From: Bacteroidota bacterium
GTDB lineage: Bacteria; Bacteroidota; Bacteroidia; Chitinophagales; Chitinophagaceae
Assembly (NCBI GenBank): GCA_029560415.1
Contig: JAKQKY010000018.1
Location: 1 to 57,695, forward strand
Direction of reading: 5' to 3'
DNA length: 57,695 nt
The position numbers and the translations under genes were made by a program. The stretch's first letter is position 1; every line of letters begins with the position of its first letter. The notes beneath the pieces are model-generated. The model saw nothing but the letters and a program-made list of their open reading frames with translations. It had not been told where the DNA came from and ran no database searches. Below, one piece after another: positions 24,765 through 34,282 of this stretch.

Positions 24765-26987
24765 ATGACGAAGCAATTGATCAACGACATATATTATTCC
24801 TTCCCGGTGCAGCTTTTTATTCTTCATTTCCGGAAGTTCCAGGTGTTGTTGTTGTTTTGGTTCATCCTCGCAAGTACTGTTAATAGCGGCTTCCTGAAAA
24901 CCTTTGGCGCAGATGCACTTTTTTTTGCTCCCGAATACCTGGGTACGGTGAATGTATTGGGCGCCACCTTTACGGGAATTGCACTGGGAGTTTTTATCAT
25001 GAGTTGGAATGTTACCACATTCATTCTCCATACAAAGCGATTTAAATTTCTGGCCACTACCACAAAACCTTTTTTAAAATACTGTATCAATAATGCGGTG
25101 ATGCCGCTTTTGTTCATCCTGTTTTATTTTATTAAACTTTACCGGTTCGATGAATACCGTGAACTGATGAGTGTTCAGGAGATCATCACCGAAATCGCCG
25201 GAATATTATGTGGCCTGGTTTTGTTGCTGGCCGTTTCGTTGGTTTATTTTTTTGGAGCGGAAAAAACAATCATCAAAGCAATTGCACCAATTGTAGGAAA
25301 CCCTGAGTTATTTAAAAAAACATTTACAGATAAACATCATCCGCACGATGAATTTGGGATGAAAGTAAGTTATTACCTGAGTGGCCGATTCAGGATTCGA
25401 AAAGTAAGAAGTGTAACACATTACCGCCAGGATTTCATCGACCTGGTTTTCAAACGACATCATATTGCTGCCATTGCCAGTATATTGCTGGCATTCTTAT
25501 TCCTGGTACTGGTGGGTTTTCTTTCAGAGAACCGGTATTTTGAAATGCCCGCTGCTGCCAGTATACTCGTTTTCTTTGCCATCATGACGGCCGTGATCGG
25601 GGCACTCACCTATTTCCTGCAAAGCTGGAGCCTGCCTGCTACTTTTGTACTGATCTTTTTCCTCAATTTCCTTTACCAGAAAGAAATCATTGATCCCCGA
25701 AACAAAGCTTACGGCATCAACTACCTTAATAAAGAGCAACGACCTGAATATAATAAGGCATCCCTGCAATCACTATGCAGTGTAGAAAAGATAGAGGCCG
25801 ACAAAGCCAATATGATTGGTATACTCAACAAATGGAAAGCAAAACAAAAGGAAGAAAAGCCATTGATGTTTTTCATCAATGTAAGCGGAGGTGGTTTACG
25901 CAGTGCTGCATTTGTGATGAATGCATTGCAGAAAATCGACAGCATGACCAATGGTGCTGTGATGAACCACACATTCCTGATCAGTGGTGCCAGTGGAGGC
26001 ATGTTGGCGGCTACATATTACCGTGAGTTGTACAGGTATAAACGAATAAATCCGTCGATCAACATCAACCAACCTAGATTTACCGACAATATAGCCCGTG
26101 ACCTCCTGAATCCTGTATTTACTTCCATGATCGCCAGGGACATTTTTGCCCCCGCCCAGAAATTCAGGGTGGGTGAATTTCAGTACGTAAAAGATCGTGG
26201 ATATGCATTTGAAAAGAAATTGTCCGACAATACGAACAGCCTGCTGAATATACAATTGAAAGATATACGGGCCGATGAAAGTGAAGCACATGTTCCCCTG
26301 ATCATTTTCAATTCGGTCATCAAAAGTGATGGACGAAAAATGGTGATCGGCTCACAGCCATTGTCGTTCATGATGAAACCTTCCTCCCTGCTGGCAGATA
26401 GCACGGCAAGCCCCGATGCGGTAGATTTCTGCAGCCTCTTTAAAAAACAGCAACCAGAAAACCTGCGGGTACTAACTGCCCTGCGCATGAATGCTACCTT
26501 CCCTTATGTGCTGCCAAATGTGTGGCTTCCCAGTAAACCGGTCATAGATGTAATGGATGCAGGCCTGCGGGATAATTTCGGGATGGAAACAACGCTGCGC
26601 TTCATCGATCATTTCCAGGAATGGATACGCGATAATACCAGTGGAGTTGTGATATTGCAGTTACGCGACAGGCTGAATGATAACTGGCAACAACCCTTTG
26701 AAACTAATTCCATTGCCGACATGATCGTAACACCTGCCACCATGTTGCAGCATAACTGGTTTAAACTGCAGGATTATTTTCAAACAGATCAGTTCAATTA
26801 TTATCGCCAACACAACGATAGCCTTATCAGGCGCATAACGGTTATGTATATGCCCGAAAAAATTGAAAAGGGCGCTGCGTTGAATTTTCATTTATCGGCC
26901 CGGGAGAAAAGAGATGTGATGCAATCGCTGCAAACCCCGGGTAACCAGGCTGCATTGAAGAAAGTTGCCGGCCTGGTTAAACCTTAA
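24765..26987 (+). CDS. membrane-anchored patatin-like phospholipase
   Basis: A 740-residue protein with an N-terminal membrane domain (seven or eight hydrophobic segments over about 20-305) and a C-terminal patatin-like lipase domain from about 365. The patatin elements are visible: oxyanion loop SGGGLRSA (374-381), nucleophile elbow GASGG with Ser410, and DAGLRDNFG with Asp598, where DAG replaces the usual DGG. Patatins hydrolyse acyl esters of lipids with this Ser-Asp dyad. The catalytic domain is probably cytoplasmic, acting on inner-membrane lipids. The gene is 23 bases after ctaA. Its stop codon overlaps the stop codon of the convergent lipid kinase gene. Confidence 0.87.
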   Translation: MTKQLINDIYYSFPVQLFILHFRKFQVLLLFWFILASTVNSGFLKTFGADALFFAPEYLGTVNVLGATFTGIALGVFIMSWNVTTFILHTKRFKFLATTTKPFLKYCINNAVMPLLFILFYFIKLYRFDEYRELMSVQEIITEIAGILCGLVLLLAVSLVYFFGAEKTIIKAIAPIVGNPELFKKTFTDKHHPHDEFGMKVSYYLSGRFRIRKVRSVTHYRQDFIDLVFKRHHIAAIASILLAFLFLVLVGFLSENRYFEMPAAASILVFFAIMTAVIGALTYFLQSWSLPATFVLIFFLNFLYQKEIIDPRNKAYGINYLNKEQRPEYNKASLQSLCSVEKIEADKANMIGILNKWKAKQKEEKPLMFFINVSGGGLRSAAFVMNALQKIDSMTNGAVMNHTFLISGASGGMLAATYYRELYRYKRINPSININQPRFTDNIARDLLNPVFTSMIARDIFAPAQKFRVGEFQYVKDRGYAFEKKLSDNTNSLLNIQLKDIRADESEAHVPLIIFNSVIKSDGRKMVIGSQPLSFMMKPSSLLADSTASPDAVDFCSLFKKQQPENLRVLTALRMNATFPYVLPNVWLPSKPVIDVMDAGLRDNFGMETTLRFIDHFQEWIRDNTSGVVILQLRDRLNDNWQQPFETNSIADMIVTPATMLQHNWFKLQDYFQTDQFNYYRQHNDSLIRRITVMYMPEKIEKGAALNFHLSAREKRDVMQSLQTPGNQAALKKVAGLVKP

Positions 26988-27883
26988 GCCTGTATAAGAC
27001 GAAATGCTTTTTCTATGATATCTACCTGGAATTTTTTATGAGTAGCCACCGGTTCGCCGTCAATATGCAAAGGTGCCATGGATGGATTGTGTATGGCCAG
27101 GCTTGAAGTTTGAAGGTATTGTATGTTTTTTGAATGAAATCCTTTCTGCGAAACCTCCTGCACCTTTCCCAACCTTACCTGTTTCAACAAAGCATATACC
27201 ATATTCAGTTTATTCATTTTATTTACGATCACAATATCCAGCAATCCATCTGACAGGCTTGCCCTCGGAGCAATGGTTACATGATTACCGAACTGGTTAC
27301 TGTTTGCAATGCTGATAAAATATGCTTGTGTTTTTATTTCAATACCATGTATCATGATACTGAACGGGTACGGCCTGGCAATAAAAAAATTGCGGATGCC
27401 TTGTTTAATATAAGAGGAGAGGCCGCGTGATGATTGCTTTGCAAAATCATGCGCAACCTGTGCATCAAAGCCAAGTCCGCACAACATGCAACTGAAAATA
27501 TTATTTATATAAAAGGCATCAATATAGGCTGCTTTTCCCTGAATGATCACATCAAGAGCCTTTCCTGGATTCTTTGGAATGCCTGCTGCAAAAGCCAGCC
27601 CGTTTCCCGATCCCATGGGAATGATGCCCACGTTCACATCAACATTTAATAAAGAGGCACCCACCTGGTTAACGGTACCGTCACCTCCACAAATGATGAC
27701 ATCGGTAATGTTTTCGGTTTCTATTTTAGTGGGAAGGAAAGCATAATCTGCTTCTGCATTTGTTTCCAGGAATTGATGCATAAAGCCTTGTTCATCTAAC
27801 CTTCGTTGAATGAGTTGTTTTAACCCGGCTTTATTTTGTGTTCCGGAAATGGGATTAATGAAAATGACAAATCGGCGTTGCAT
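26984..27883 (-). CDS. diacylglycerol kinase family lipid kinase (YegS/DgkB-like)
   Basis: Soluble lipid kinase of the DAGK catalytic family. The N-terminal FVIFINPISG strand, the nucleotide motif VIICGGDGTVNQV (about 62-74) and GIIPMGSGNGLA (about 86-97) are conserved; the length of 299 residues fits. The substrate could be diacylglycerol or another lipid alcohol. It converges on the patatin-like phospholipase gene with overlapping stop codons, and FabH lies upstream on the same strand, so this is a small lipid-metabolism neighbourhood. Its own -7 box lies just before the start. Confidence 0.93.
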   Translation of the reverse strand: MQRRFVIFINPISGTQNKAGLKQLIQRRLDEQGFMHQFLETNAEADYAFLPTKIETENITDVIICGGDGTVNQVGASLLNVDVNVGIIPMGSGNGLAFAAGIPKNPGKALDVIIQGKAAYIDAFYINNIFSCMLCGLGFDAQVAHDFAKQSSRGLSSYIKQGIRNFFIARPYPFSIMIHGIEIKTQAYFISIANSNQFGNHVTIAPRASLSDGLLDIVIVNKMNKLNMVYALLKQVRLGKVQEVSQKGFHSKNIQYLQTSSLAIHNPSMAPLHIDGEPVATHKKFQVDIIEKAFRLIQA

Positions 27884-27891
27884 ATATTATG

Positions 27892-27899
27892 CAAATATA
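27892..27899 (-). promoter_or_regulatory. -7 promoter box of lipid kinase gene
   Basis: Read on the minus strand, TATATTTG is an exact TAnnTTTG match 8 bases before the ATG at 27883, in the 45-base gap after fabH. Confidence 0.5.
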
Positions 27900-27928
27900 G
27901 TTCGGTTACCCTGATAGCTTTTTTAAAA

Positions 27929-28978
27929 TTACCACCTGATGAGAGCACTCCCCCAGGTAAAACCACTGCCAAAAGCTGCAAGGCATACCAGGTCACCTTT
28001 TTTGATCTTTCCCTGCTCCCAGGCTTCACACAATGCAATGGGGATGGAAGCAGCCGTGGTGTTCCCGTATTTTTCAATATTATTAAAAACCTGTTCGTCG
28101 CTGAGTTTTAACTGATGTTGTACAAATTGGGCAATGCGTAAATTGGCCTGGTGAGGAATTAGTAAATTGATATCAGTTGATTGCAGTCCATTGGCAGATA
28201 AAGCTTCTTTAATCACTTCAGGAAATTTGACAACCGCTTTTTTGAAAACTGATGGGCCATCCATGGTTGGAAAATTCTGCGCATTATCGATCATGTTATG
28301 ACTCATGAACATCTGGCCGATCTCAGCTTCATCAAAATCTGCTACGGCCTCTTCATGCCAGTGATTCCCATGCGTGCCCGGGTTAAACATGGCGAGCAAT
28401 TCTGCACTTTGTCCATCGCTGTGCAAATGCGTGCTTAAAATGCCCTGTCCTGCTTCCGATGTTGGTTGTAAAACCACTGCTCCTGCTCCATCACCAAATA
28501 TCACGGATATGTTGCGTCCGCGGGTACTGAAATCTAACCCGAAGGAATGCTTTTCACTCCCCACTACAAGAATATTCTTGTACATGCCGGTTTTAATAAA
28601 CTGATCGGCTATCGATAGCGCATATACGAAGCCGCTGCATTGGTTCCGTACATCGAGTGCTCCGATCTCTTTCATGTGCATTGCTCTTTGCAGCAATACA
28701 CCGCAACCCGGAAAATAATAATCAGGACTCAACGTGGCAAATATGATAAAGTCTACATCCTGTGCTGTGATTCCGGCACGTTCAATAGCGATGGTAGCTG
28801 CTTTAACCCCCATGGTAGTTGTGGTTTCCCCGGTACGGTTTGCATATCGCCTTTCTTTGATACCGGTTCTTTCAATGATCCATTCATCTGATGTATCCAT
28901 GTACTTCAGCAGGTCGTTATTGGTTATAACGTTATCGGGCACATAATATCCCAGGCCCGCAATCTTGGTTTGTGGCAT
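27929..28978 (-). CDS. fabH: 3-oxoacyl-ACP synthase III
   Basis: KASIII enzyme that condenses an acyl-CoA with malonyl-ACP to start fatty acid synthesis. Start at ATG 28978 (MPQTKIAGLGYYVP, 349 residues); the frame runs on to 29038 without homology. The catalytic triad is intact: Cys114 in RNQCSG, His in IPHQANLRI and Asn in KYGNTTAAS. Compared with E. coli FabH it has an insert of about 30 residues (NHWHEEAV...SHNMIDNAQNF) often seen in Bacteroidota paralogues, so it may prefer branched or longer starters. Confidence 0.93.
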   Translation of the reverse strand: MPQTKIAGLGYYVPDNVITNNDLLKYMDTSDEWIIERTGIKERRYANRTGETTTTMGVKAATIAIERAGITAQDVDFIIFATLSPDYYFPGCGVLLQRAMHMKEIGALDVRNQCSGFVYALSIADQFIKTGMYKNILVVGSEKHSFGLDFSTRGRNISVIFGDGAGAVVLQPTSEAGQGILSTHLHSDGQSAELLAMFNPGTHGNHWHEEAVADFDEAEIGQMFMSHNMIDNAQNFPTMDGPSVFKKAVVKFPEVIKEALSANGLQSTDINLLIPHQANLRIAQFVQHQLKLSDEQVFNNIEKYGNTTAASIPIALCEAWEQGKIKKGDLVCLAAFGSGFTWGSALIRW

Positions 28979-29100
28979 TGCAATCGTTTTAAATACAGCA
29001 CTAATGTACAGATTTTGCAGGTAAGGAGGCGTTCGCAAAAACAGGTGGCAATAATGGCATTTACCTGTTCAATAAAATCAAGGAGGCAGGAGATGGCATC

Positions 29101-29640
29101 TTAATTCACCCTTACCATTTCCTTCAGGCTGAAAGATTCATCATACAGGGGATGGAGCCTCATTGCATAATGCAGTTCTATTGCCTTATGTATTTCTGCA
29201 TTTGATTTGATGAGTTTATTGGTGAAGTGATCACAAAGCGTCAGTAAATTTAATTTCCCATCTTTTATTTTTACTTCGGCAAGGTATTTTAGTCCCTTCA
29301 CCTGAACACTCATGAACTGCCTGTCGGAAATGTTGTTGATGAAAGCCGTGCCGGATAAACTATCACCCGATACTTTTATATATGGATTCAGTTCAGATAA
29401 ATCGCTGATGAAATGAATGCCATAAAGATTTTCTGTTTTTTTCTCGAGTATCACTTTTACAGGTTGATCTTTACCGTTGCTGCTGCTGATCATGGTGGCC
29501 CATTTTCCTACAAGGAATTCATCTACCATATTAGCAGATCCTTCATCCGGCGAATAAGGCGAACTATATGGACATGCAAAAAGCAAGCAGGTAGCCAGGC
29601 ATAGAAAGGGATAAACCAATAGCTTTTTTACAGGGTGCAT
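29101..29640 (-). CDS. hypothetical lipoprotein
   Basis: A 179-residue protein starting at ATG 29640 (MHPVKKLLVYPF), where a lipoprotein signal with Cys23 (CLLFAC) begins; a TATTTTTA -7-like box on the minus strand at 29663-29670 makes the longer start at 29682 unlikely. The mature protein opens with EFLVGKWATMISSS, like lipocalin-type or DUF-type small beta-barrel lipoproteins of Bacteroidota. No catalytic motif. Function unknown. Confidence 0.75.
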   Translation of the reverse strand: MHPVKKLLVYPFLCLATCLLFACPYSSPYSPDEGSANMVDEFLVGKWATMISSSNGKDQPVKVILEKKTENLYGIHFISDLSELNPYIKVSGDSLSGTAFINNISDRQFMSVQVKGLKYLAEVKIKDGKLNLLTLCDHFTNKLIKSNAEIHKAIELHYAMRLHPLYDESFSLKEMVRVN

Positions 29641-29780
29641 GATGTTGCCATTATTAATAATATAAAAATAACGGTTCAGCATAATAGAATGTATGGGGTT
29701 AGATACATACTAACAGTTTAAGGCTTCCTGTTGATAAGTATTTACATAGCCTGCAATGCCTGGTTATGAAATAAGTGATC

Positions 29781-30782
29781 TTATTGTGCAGATTTATTCA
29801 GGGTATTCCAAAGCAGATCTTTAAGCTGGGGCAGGTTATACCCTGTTACAGATGAAATGAAAATATGCGGAATTTTCTTTGGCAATTCTTTTTCGATTGC
29901 TTCTTTTAATTCATCATCGAGCATATCTGACTTACTGATGGCGATCACAAAATCTTTTTGAAGCATTTCGGGATTGTACTTTTCGAGTTCCGATTTCAGG
30001 ATCTCGTATTCAGCTTTGTGATCTTTGCTATCGGCGGGAATCAAAAATAATAAGATCGAGTTTCTTTCGATATGGCGTAGAAACCTGTGTCCAAGGCCTT
30101 TTCCTTCTGCGGCGCCTTCAATGATGCCAGGAAGATCGGCAATACAGAAACTTCGTACGTCGCGGTATTCTACCATGCCCAATTGAGGAACCAGGGTTGT
30201 AAAAGCGTAATCGGCAATCTTTGGTTTAGCTGCGGTTATGCTCGACAGTAAGGTTGACTTTCCGGCATTTGGAAAACCTACCAAACCAACATCGGCAAGT
30301 ACCTTTAATTCAAGTACCTTGATTCCTTCTACACCTTCTTCTCCGGGTTGTGCATATTCCGGGGCCTGGTTAGTGGAAGTTTTGAAATTAGAATTTCCCA
30401 AACCTCCCCGGCCACCCTTCATTAGTATGATTTCCTGTCCGTCTTCTAATATCTCTGCTTCTTTTTCTCCAGTCTCCTCATTTTTAGCAATCGTTCCAAG
30501 CGGTACTTCTATGATGATGTCTTTTCCGTTCTTACCGGTAGAATTGTTTCCACTTCCATTTTCACCATCTTCTGCTAAAACGTTTTTATAGTAACGTAAA
30601 TGTAATAAGGTCCATAATTGAGCATTTCCCTTTAATATGATATGCGCACCTCTGCCACCATCGCCTCCATCGGGCCCACCTTTTGCAGTAAGTTTATTGC
30701 GCATAAAGTGCTTACTACCGGCGCCACCATGCCCGCTCCGGGCAAAGATCTTGATCTGGTCTACAAAATTTGACTTTTCCAT
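29781..30782 (-). CDS. obg: GTPase Obg/CgtA
   Basis: Essential GTPase of large ribosomal subunit assembly and stress response. The glycine-rich Obg fold covers about 1-157 (many GGxGG runs), followed by the G domain: G1 GFPNAGKS (about 168-175), the G2/G3 region [11 protein letters not shown] and [16 protein letters not shown], and G4 ISKSDM. The 333 residues lack the extra C-terminal OCT domain of some Firmicutes. A GACCTTTG -7-like box sits 5 bases before the ATG on the minus strand. Confidence 0.97.
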   Translation of the reverse strand: MEKSNFVDQIKIFARSGHGGAGSKHFMRNKLTAKGGPDGGDGGRGAHIILKGNAQLWTLLHLRYYKNVLAEDGENGSGNNSTGKNGKDIIIEVPLGTIAKNEETGEKEAEILEDGQEIILMKGGRGGLGNSNFKTSTNQAPEYAQPGEEGVEGIKVLELKVLADVGLVGFPNAGKSTLLSSITAAKPKIADYAFTTLVPQLGMVEYRDVRSFCIADLPGIIEGAAEGKGLGHRFLRHIERNSILLFLIPADSKDHKAEYEILKSELEKYNPEMLQKDFVIAISKSDMLDDELKEAIEKELPKKIPHIFISSVTGYNLPQLKDLLWNTLNKSAQ

Positions 30783-30837
30783 TTGCGCAAAGGTCAGAAA
30801 AATTTGACCATTCTAAGAGTAAAGATTAAATTATGGA

Positions 30838-31221
30838 ATGAAACAAATGATATTTCTCCTGTTTATTTTGGCTGTCGGCTGCAGTTCTACCCGTAACAAG
30901 GCCAATGACGATACAGTAGTAACCAGTTCAGAAAAAACAGACTCGATACCGGCTTGCATTCTGGAAAAGATTGAGATGTTTAAATCAGAAGCCAGGCAAA
31001 ATCCTCCCCGAAAAGTGTATAGTTATGTTTACAAGGGACAAAAAGTATATTATGTTACCCCTCCCTGTTGCGATTTTTTTTCCGAATTATTTGATAGTAA
31101 TTGCGTGTTGATTGCAAATCCCGATGGAGGATTTACCGGGCGTGGAGATGGTAAACTACCTGATTTTCTTTCTGCCAGAACGGAAGAGAAACTGGTCTGG
31201 GAAGATACCCGTAAGCAATAA
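30838..31221 (+). CDS. small lipoprotein, DUF6970-like
   Basis: A 127-residue lipoprotein with lipobox AVGC (Cys15). The mature part has a compact pattern (CILEKIEMFK, NPPRKVYSYVYKGQKVYYV, PPCCDFFSELFDSNC, NPDGGFTGRGDGKLPDF) that I associate with the DUF6970 family. Four conserved cysteines could bind metal or form disulfides outside the cytoplasm. Function unknown. Divergent from obg with about 55 bases between starts, and ends 2 bases from the convergent paaY gene. Confidence 0.8.
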   Translation: MKQMIFLLFILAVGCSSTRNKANDDTVVTSSEKTDSIPACILEKIEMFKSEARQNPPRKVYSYVYKGQKVYYVTPPCCDFFSELFDSNCVLIANPDGGFTGRGDGKLPDFLSARTEEKLVWEDTRKQ

Positions 31222-31223
31222 AA

Positions 31224-31814
31224 TTACTTCGTTTGATTCCAGGTTTTAAAGTTTGATTCCTGGCCAGGTTGTGTTGCAGGCTTTTCCCGAAGTGGCTCAC
31301 AGGGTTGCCAGGATGCCCGCATGTCGGATGGTAATTGTTGGTAAAGTGCTGTACCTGCCGTTTTCCATTTGATCATATCGTCACTAACTTCTTTAATGAT
31401 CTTTGCCGGATTGCCAACAACCATGCTCCTTGGAGGAATGATTTCATCGGCCTTGATAAAACATAACGCCCCTACAATACACTCATTACCCAATACCACA
31501 TTATCCATAATAACTGCGTTCATGCCTACCAGGCAGTTCTTCCCGATAGTAGCTCCATGAATGATGGCACCATGACCAATATGGGCAGATTCTTTCAGGG
31601 TAACGGTAACGCCGGGGAACATGTGTATGGTACAATTTTCCTGCACATTGCATCCATCTTCAATAATGATCTGTCCCCAATCGCCACGGATAGCTGCCCC
31701 AGGGCCAATGTAAACATCCTTCCCGATCACAACATTACCTGTTACACTAGCTTGCGGGTGAATGAATGCAGATTCGTGTACAACCGGTATATGGCCATTA
31801 AATTGATAGATCAT
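31224..31814 (-). CDS. paaY: PaaY-like gamma-carbonic-anhydrase-fold thioesterase
   Basis: A 196-residue left-handed beta-helix protein with hexapeptide repeats (VTGNVVIGKDVYIGPGAAIRG and onwards), of the gamma-carbonic anhydrase/PaaY group. Three His-type metal ligands are visible (IHMFPG, HIGHGAIIHGA). PaaY in other bacteria hydrolyses a dead-end CoA thioester formed when the Paa pathway misfires. Its place at the end of the paa run supports PaaY over a general carbonic anhydrase. It starts 20 bases after paaI. Confidence 0.86.
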   Translation of the reverse strand: MIYQFNGHIPVVHESAFIHPQASVTGNVVIGKDVYIGPGAAIRGDWGQIIIEDGCNVQENCTIHMFPGVTVTLKESAHIGHGAIIHGATIGKNCLVGMNAVIMDNVVLGNECIVGALCFIKADEIIPPRSMVVGNPAKIIKEVSDDMIKWKTAGTALYQQLPSDMRASWQPCEPLREKPATQPGQESNFKTWNQTK

Positions 31815-31834
31815 GTTTCGGGTATTGTTAAACG

Positions 31835-32254
31835 TTATTTATCAACCAGTTTTTTATTTGTGCGGAAACAGGTTCCTTTGAACAGGGCAACGATGTGATC
31901 GTGTTGGTTCAACACGGTAATGTGATACAACCCGGTAGATTTTCCATTGTGTAACTCTTTTGCTTCAGCCGTAAGGATGTCGCCCACGTGCACCGGTTTG
32001 GTGAAGTTGATGGAAGTATCAAGCGCTACCGACAAAACATTCCTGTTGTTACAGGCAAAAGCAAAAGCACTATCTGATAAAGAGAAAGCAATGCCGCCAT
32101 GCACAATGCCAAAGCCATTGATCATCTCTTCACGGATGGTCATCCTGATCTTGCTGTATCCTTCTTTTACATCCAGCACTTCAATGCCCAGCCATTGGCT
32201 GAAAAGATCGTGTTGCATCATATGGCTAACTACAGCCTGGGGAGTATGGGACAT
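31835..32254 (-). CDS. paaI: hydroxyphenylacetyl-CoA thioesterase PaaI
   Basis: Hot-dog fold thioesterase of 139 residues. The motif NGFGIVHGGIAFSLSDSAFAFACN contains the HGG turn and the catalytic Asp of the PaaI subfamily. PaaI releases CoA from hydroxylated phenylacetyl-CoA by-products and so protects the CoA pool. Lies in the paa run, 19 bases after paaG, same strand. Confidence 0.92.
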   Translation of the reverse strand: MSHTPQAVVSHMMQHDLFSQWLGIEVLDVKEGYSKIRMTIREEMINGFGIVHGGIAFSLSDSAFAFACNNRNVLSVALDTSINFTKPVHVGDILTAEAKELHNGKSTGLYHITVLNQHDHIVALFKGTCFRTNKKLVDK

Positions 32255-32273
32255 GGGTTAAAATTAATATTGA

Positions 32274-33050
32274 TTATTCTCCTTTAAATACCGGTTTTCT
32301 TTTTTCCAGGAAAGCGGCTACCCCTTCCTGGTAGTCGTAGGTAGCGGCGGCTTTCTGTTGCAGGCTGTCTTCCATGAGCAGCTGTGTTTCCAGCAAGCCG
32401 TTCAGGGAATAATTCAATGCATGTTTGGTATATGCGAGCCCTTTGGTTGGCATCGAAGCCAATGTTTCTGCGGTCTGCAGGCTTTCGCTGGCGAAGAATT
32501 CATCAGCGATCACTTTGTATACCATGCCCATTCTTTCTGCCTCAGTTGCAGAAACTTTATCACCCAGCATCATCAATGCACTCGCCTTTTGCCAGCCGAT
32601 GAGCCGGGGCAGGTAAAAAGTGCCGCCACTGTCGGGGATCAATCCAATCTTACTAAAAGCCTGGATGAAAGAAGCTGAATGAGTTGCCAGTACGACATCG
32701 CAGCAAAGCGCAATGTTGGCGCCAGCTCCAGCAGCCACGCCATTTACGGCGGCCACAACAGGTTTTGGCAGATTACGAATCCGGGTGATGATGGGGTTGT
32801 AGTGTTCAGAGAGTATCTGTGCGATGCCAACCGGGTTATCGCCCACAAGCTCACCAAGATCCTGCCCAGCCGAAAAAGCTTTGCCGGCCCCGGTGATATA
32901 TACGCAGCGTATATCGGGTACCGTTGCACACTCATCTAAATGGGCCTGTAGCCTGAACGCCATTTCCCTGTTGAAAGAATTGAATTTTTCAGGCCTGTTG
33001 AGGGTGATGATGGCGACCTGGTTTTTTACTTCAAATAATATGGATGACAT
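32274..33050 (-). CDS. paaG: 2-(1,2-epoxy-1,2-dihydrophenyl)acetyl-CoA isomerase PaaG (crotonase family)
   Basis: A 258-residue crotonase-fold enzyme. The oxyanion-hole segments are visible: AGKAFSAGQDLGEL (about 55-68) and NGVAAGAGANIAL (about 104-116), with LIPDSGGTFYLPRLIG after them. In the phenylacetate pathway PaaG isomerises ring-1,2-epoxyphenylacetyl-CoA to the oxepin-CoA. General enoyl-CoA hydratases share the fold; the assignment rests on the GQDLGEL pattern and the paa context. Confidence 0.9.
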   Translation of the reverse strand: MSSILFEVKNQVAIITLNRPEKFNSFNREMAFRLQAHLDECATVPDIRCVYITGAGKAFSAGQDLGELVGDNPVGIAQILSEHYNPIITRIRNLPKPVVAAVNGVAAGAGANIALCCDVVLATHSASFIQAFSKIGLIPDSGGTFYLPRLIGWQKASALMMLGDKVSATEAERMGMVYKVIADEFFASESLQTAETLASMPTKGLAYTKHALNYSLNGLLETQLLMEDSLQQKAAATYDYQEGVAAFLEKRKPVFKGE

Positions 33051-33091
33051 GAGGTGGCTTATTTATAAAAAAAGAGATTCAGTTAAATTAT

Positions 33092-33736
33092 TTATACATC
33101 AAAACTTTTCACATCCGGGCTCGATAATAAGAATTGGTTTACGAGGTCGTAATTTCTGTCTGGCGAACTGATGCGATACAGGTACACGGCATCGTTATTA
33201 TCTTTTATAAATTTCATACAACGGAACGATAGTTTATGCGACCGGAAGAATTCTTCGAGATCGCTTTTGAAATTATTTCCCAGCCCCACCGTCCTGATCT
33301 TATAATCTTTCACTTTATGAAACCGGTTGATAAAACGCTGTACCGGCTCTAGTACAAACAATGCGATCACAACGATCGCCGATACAACAATCGCCAACGG
33401 GTAATTGTGATAGCCAATGGCCATGCCCAAAGCTGCGGTGATCCAGATGAGTGCTGCAGTTGTAAGACCGTTTACTGAAATGCCCTCTTTAAAAATAACA
33501 CCGGCACCAATGAAACCAATACCGGTTACAATATTACTGGCGATCCTGTCGGAGCTTCCCGATGAACCCATTTCTTTTGAAAGGATCGTATAAAGGCAAG
33601 CGCCTACCGAAATGAGGATCATGGTTCTGAAACCTGCCGGCTTACTCCTGAATTCCCGTTCAAGGCCAATTACAGCGCCAATGACGAAGGCAACAGAAAC
33701 CTGTGCGGCTTCCTCGAAATAGATCGAAATATCCAT
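33092..33736 (-). CDS. MgtC/SapB family membrane protein
   Basis: A 214-residue protein with five hydrophobic segments in the first 130 residues and a soluble C-terminal domain (about 135-214) resembling an ACT-like fold. The family signature is present: GAVIGLEREFRSKPAGFRTMILISVGA and GIGFIGAGVIFKEG...GLTTAALIW. Start at ATG 33736; the longer frame begins with TTG. MgtC proteins act in magnesium limitation, often by regulating ATP synthase or transport. It sits between paaD and paaG on the same strand (36 and 41 base gaps), with no obvious role in aromatic degradation. Confidence 0.92.
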   Translation of the reverse strand: MDISIYFEEAAQVSVAFVIGAVIGLEREFRSKPAGFRTMILISVGACLYTILSKEMGSSGSSDRIASNIVTGIGFIGAGVIFKEGISVNGLTTAALIWITAALGMAIGYHNYPLAIVVSAIVVIALFVLEPVQRFINRFHKVKDYKIRTVGLGNNFKSDLEEFFRSHKLSFRCMKFIKDNNDAVYLYRISSPDRNYDLVNQFLLSSPDVKSFDV

Positions 33737-33772
33737 AAGCAAATGGGATTGAGAACAATAAAGTTAAGGATA

Positions 33773-34276
33773 TTAATGGCACTTAAAATAGTCGAAAGGC
33801 TCTTTGCAATCTTCGCACTGGTAAAGGGCCTTACAGGCGGTAGAACCAAATTGGCTGAGTATTTTTGTATGTGTGGAATGACATTGCGGACATTCAACCT
33901 CCGGGTCGGAATCATCGCCGGTGCGCACCATAGGTGGGGCAATGCCATATTCTTTTAATTTTCTTTTTCCTTCATCGGTCATCCAGTCGGTAGTCCACGC
34001 GGGTGACAAAACAGATGTGATCTTCACATTTTTAAAACCATGTTCGACCAGTTTTAGCCGGATGTCCATACTAATGGCATCCATGGCCGGGCAACCAGAG
34101 TATGTTGGCGTAATGATAACTTCAATCTGATCGCCTGTAACATTGATGTCGCGAATAATGCCCATATCCCCGATCGTTAGTACCGGAATTTCCGGATCGC
34201 ATACTTCCTGTAAAATCGATAATATATTTTCTTTGGTTGTTTCGGGCATATGATGAGGTTTAAGCAATGCCATCAT
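33773..34276 (-). CDS. paaD: phenylacetyl-CoA epoxidase subunit PaaD
   Basis: Small auxiliary protein of the multicomponent phenylacetyl-CoA epoxidase, related to MIP18/SufT iron-sulfur maturation proteins. Seen: EVCDPEIPVLTIGDMGIIRDI, the PTYSGCPAMDAI motif with the conserved Cys, and a C-terminal zinc-ribbon-like pair of CxxC motifs (CPQCHS and CEDC) before FDYFKCH. Starts: ATG 34276 and 34273, 6-9 bases after paaC, or ATG 34249 (MPETTKEN), which agrees better with the length of homologues. Likely needed to mature the metal centre of PaaA. Confidence 0.92.
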   Translation of the reverse strand: MMALLKPHHMPETTKENILSILQEVCDPEIPVLTIGDMGIIRDINVTGDQIEVIITPTYSGCPAMDAISMDIRLKLVEHGFKNVKITSVLSPAWTTDWMTDEGKRKLKEYGIAPPMVRTGDDSDPEVECPQCHSTHTKILSQFGSTACKALYQCEDCKEPFDYFKCH

Positions 34277-34282
34277 CAAAGT

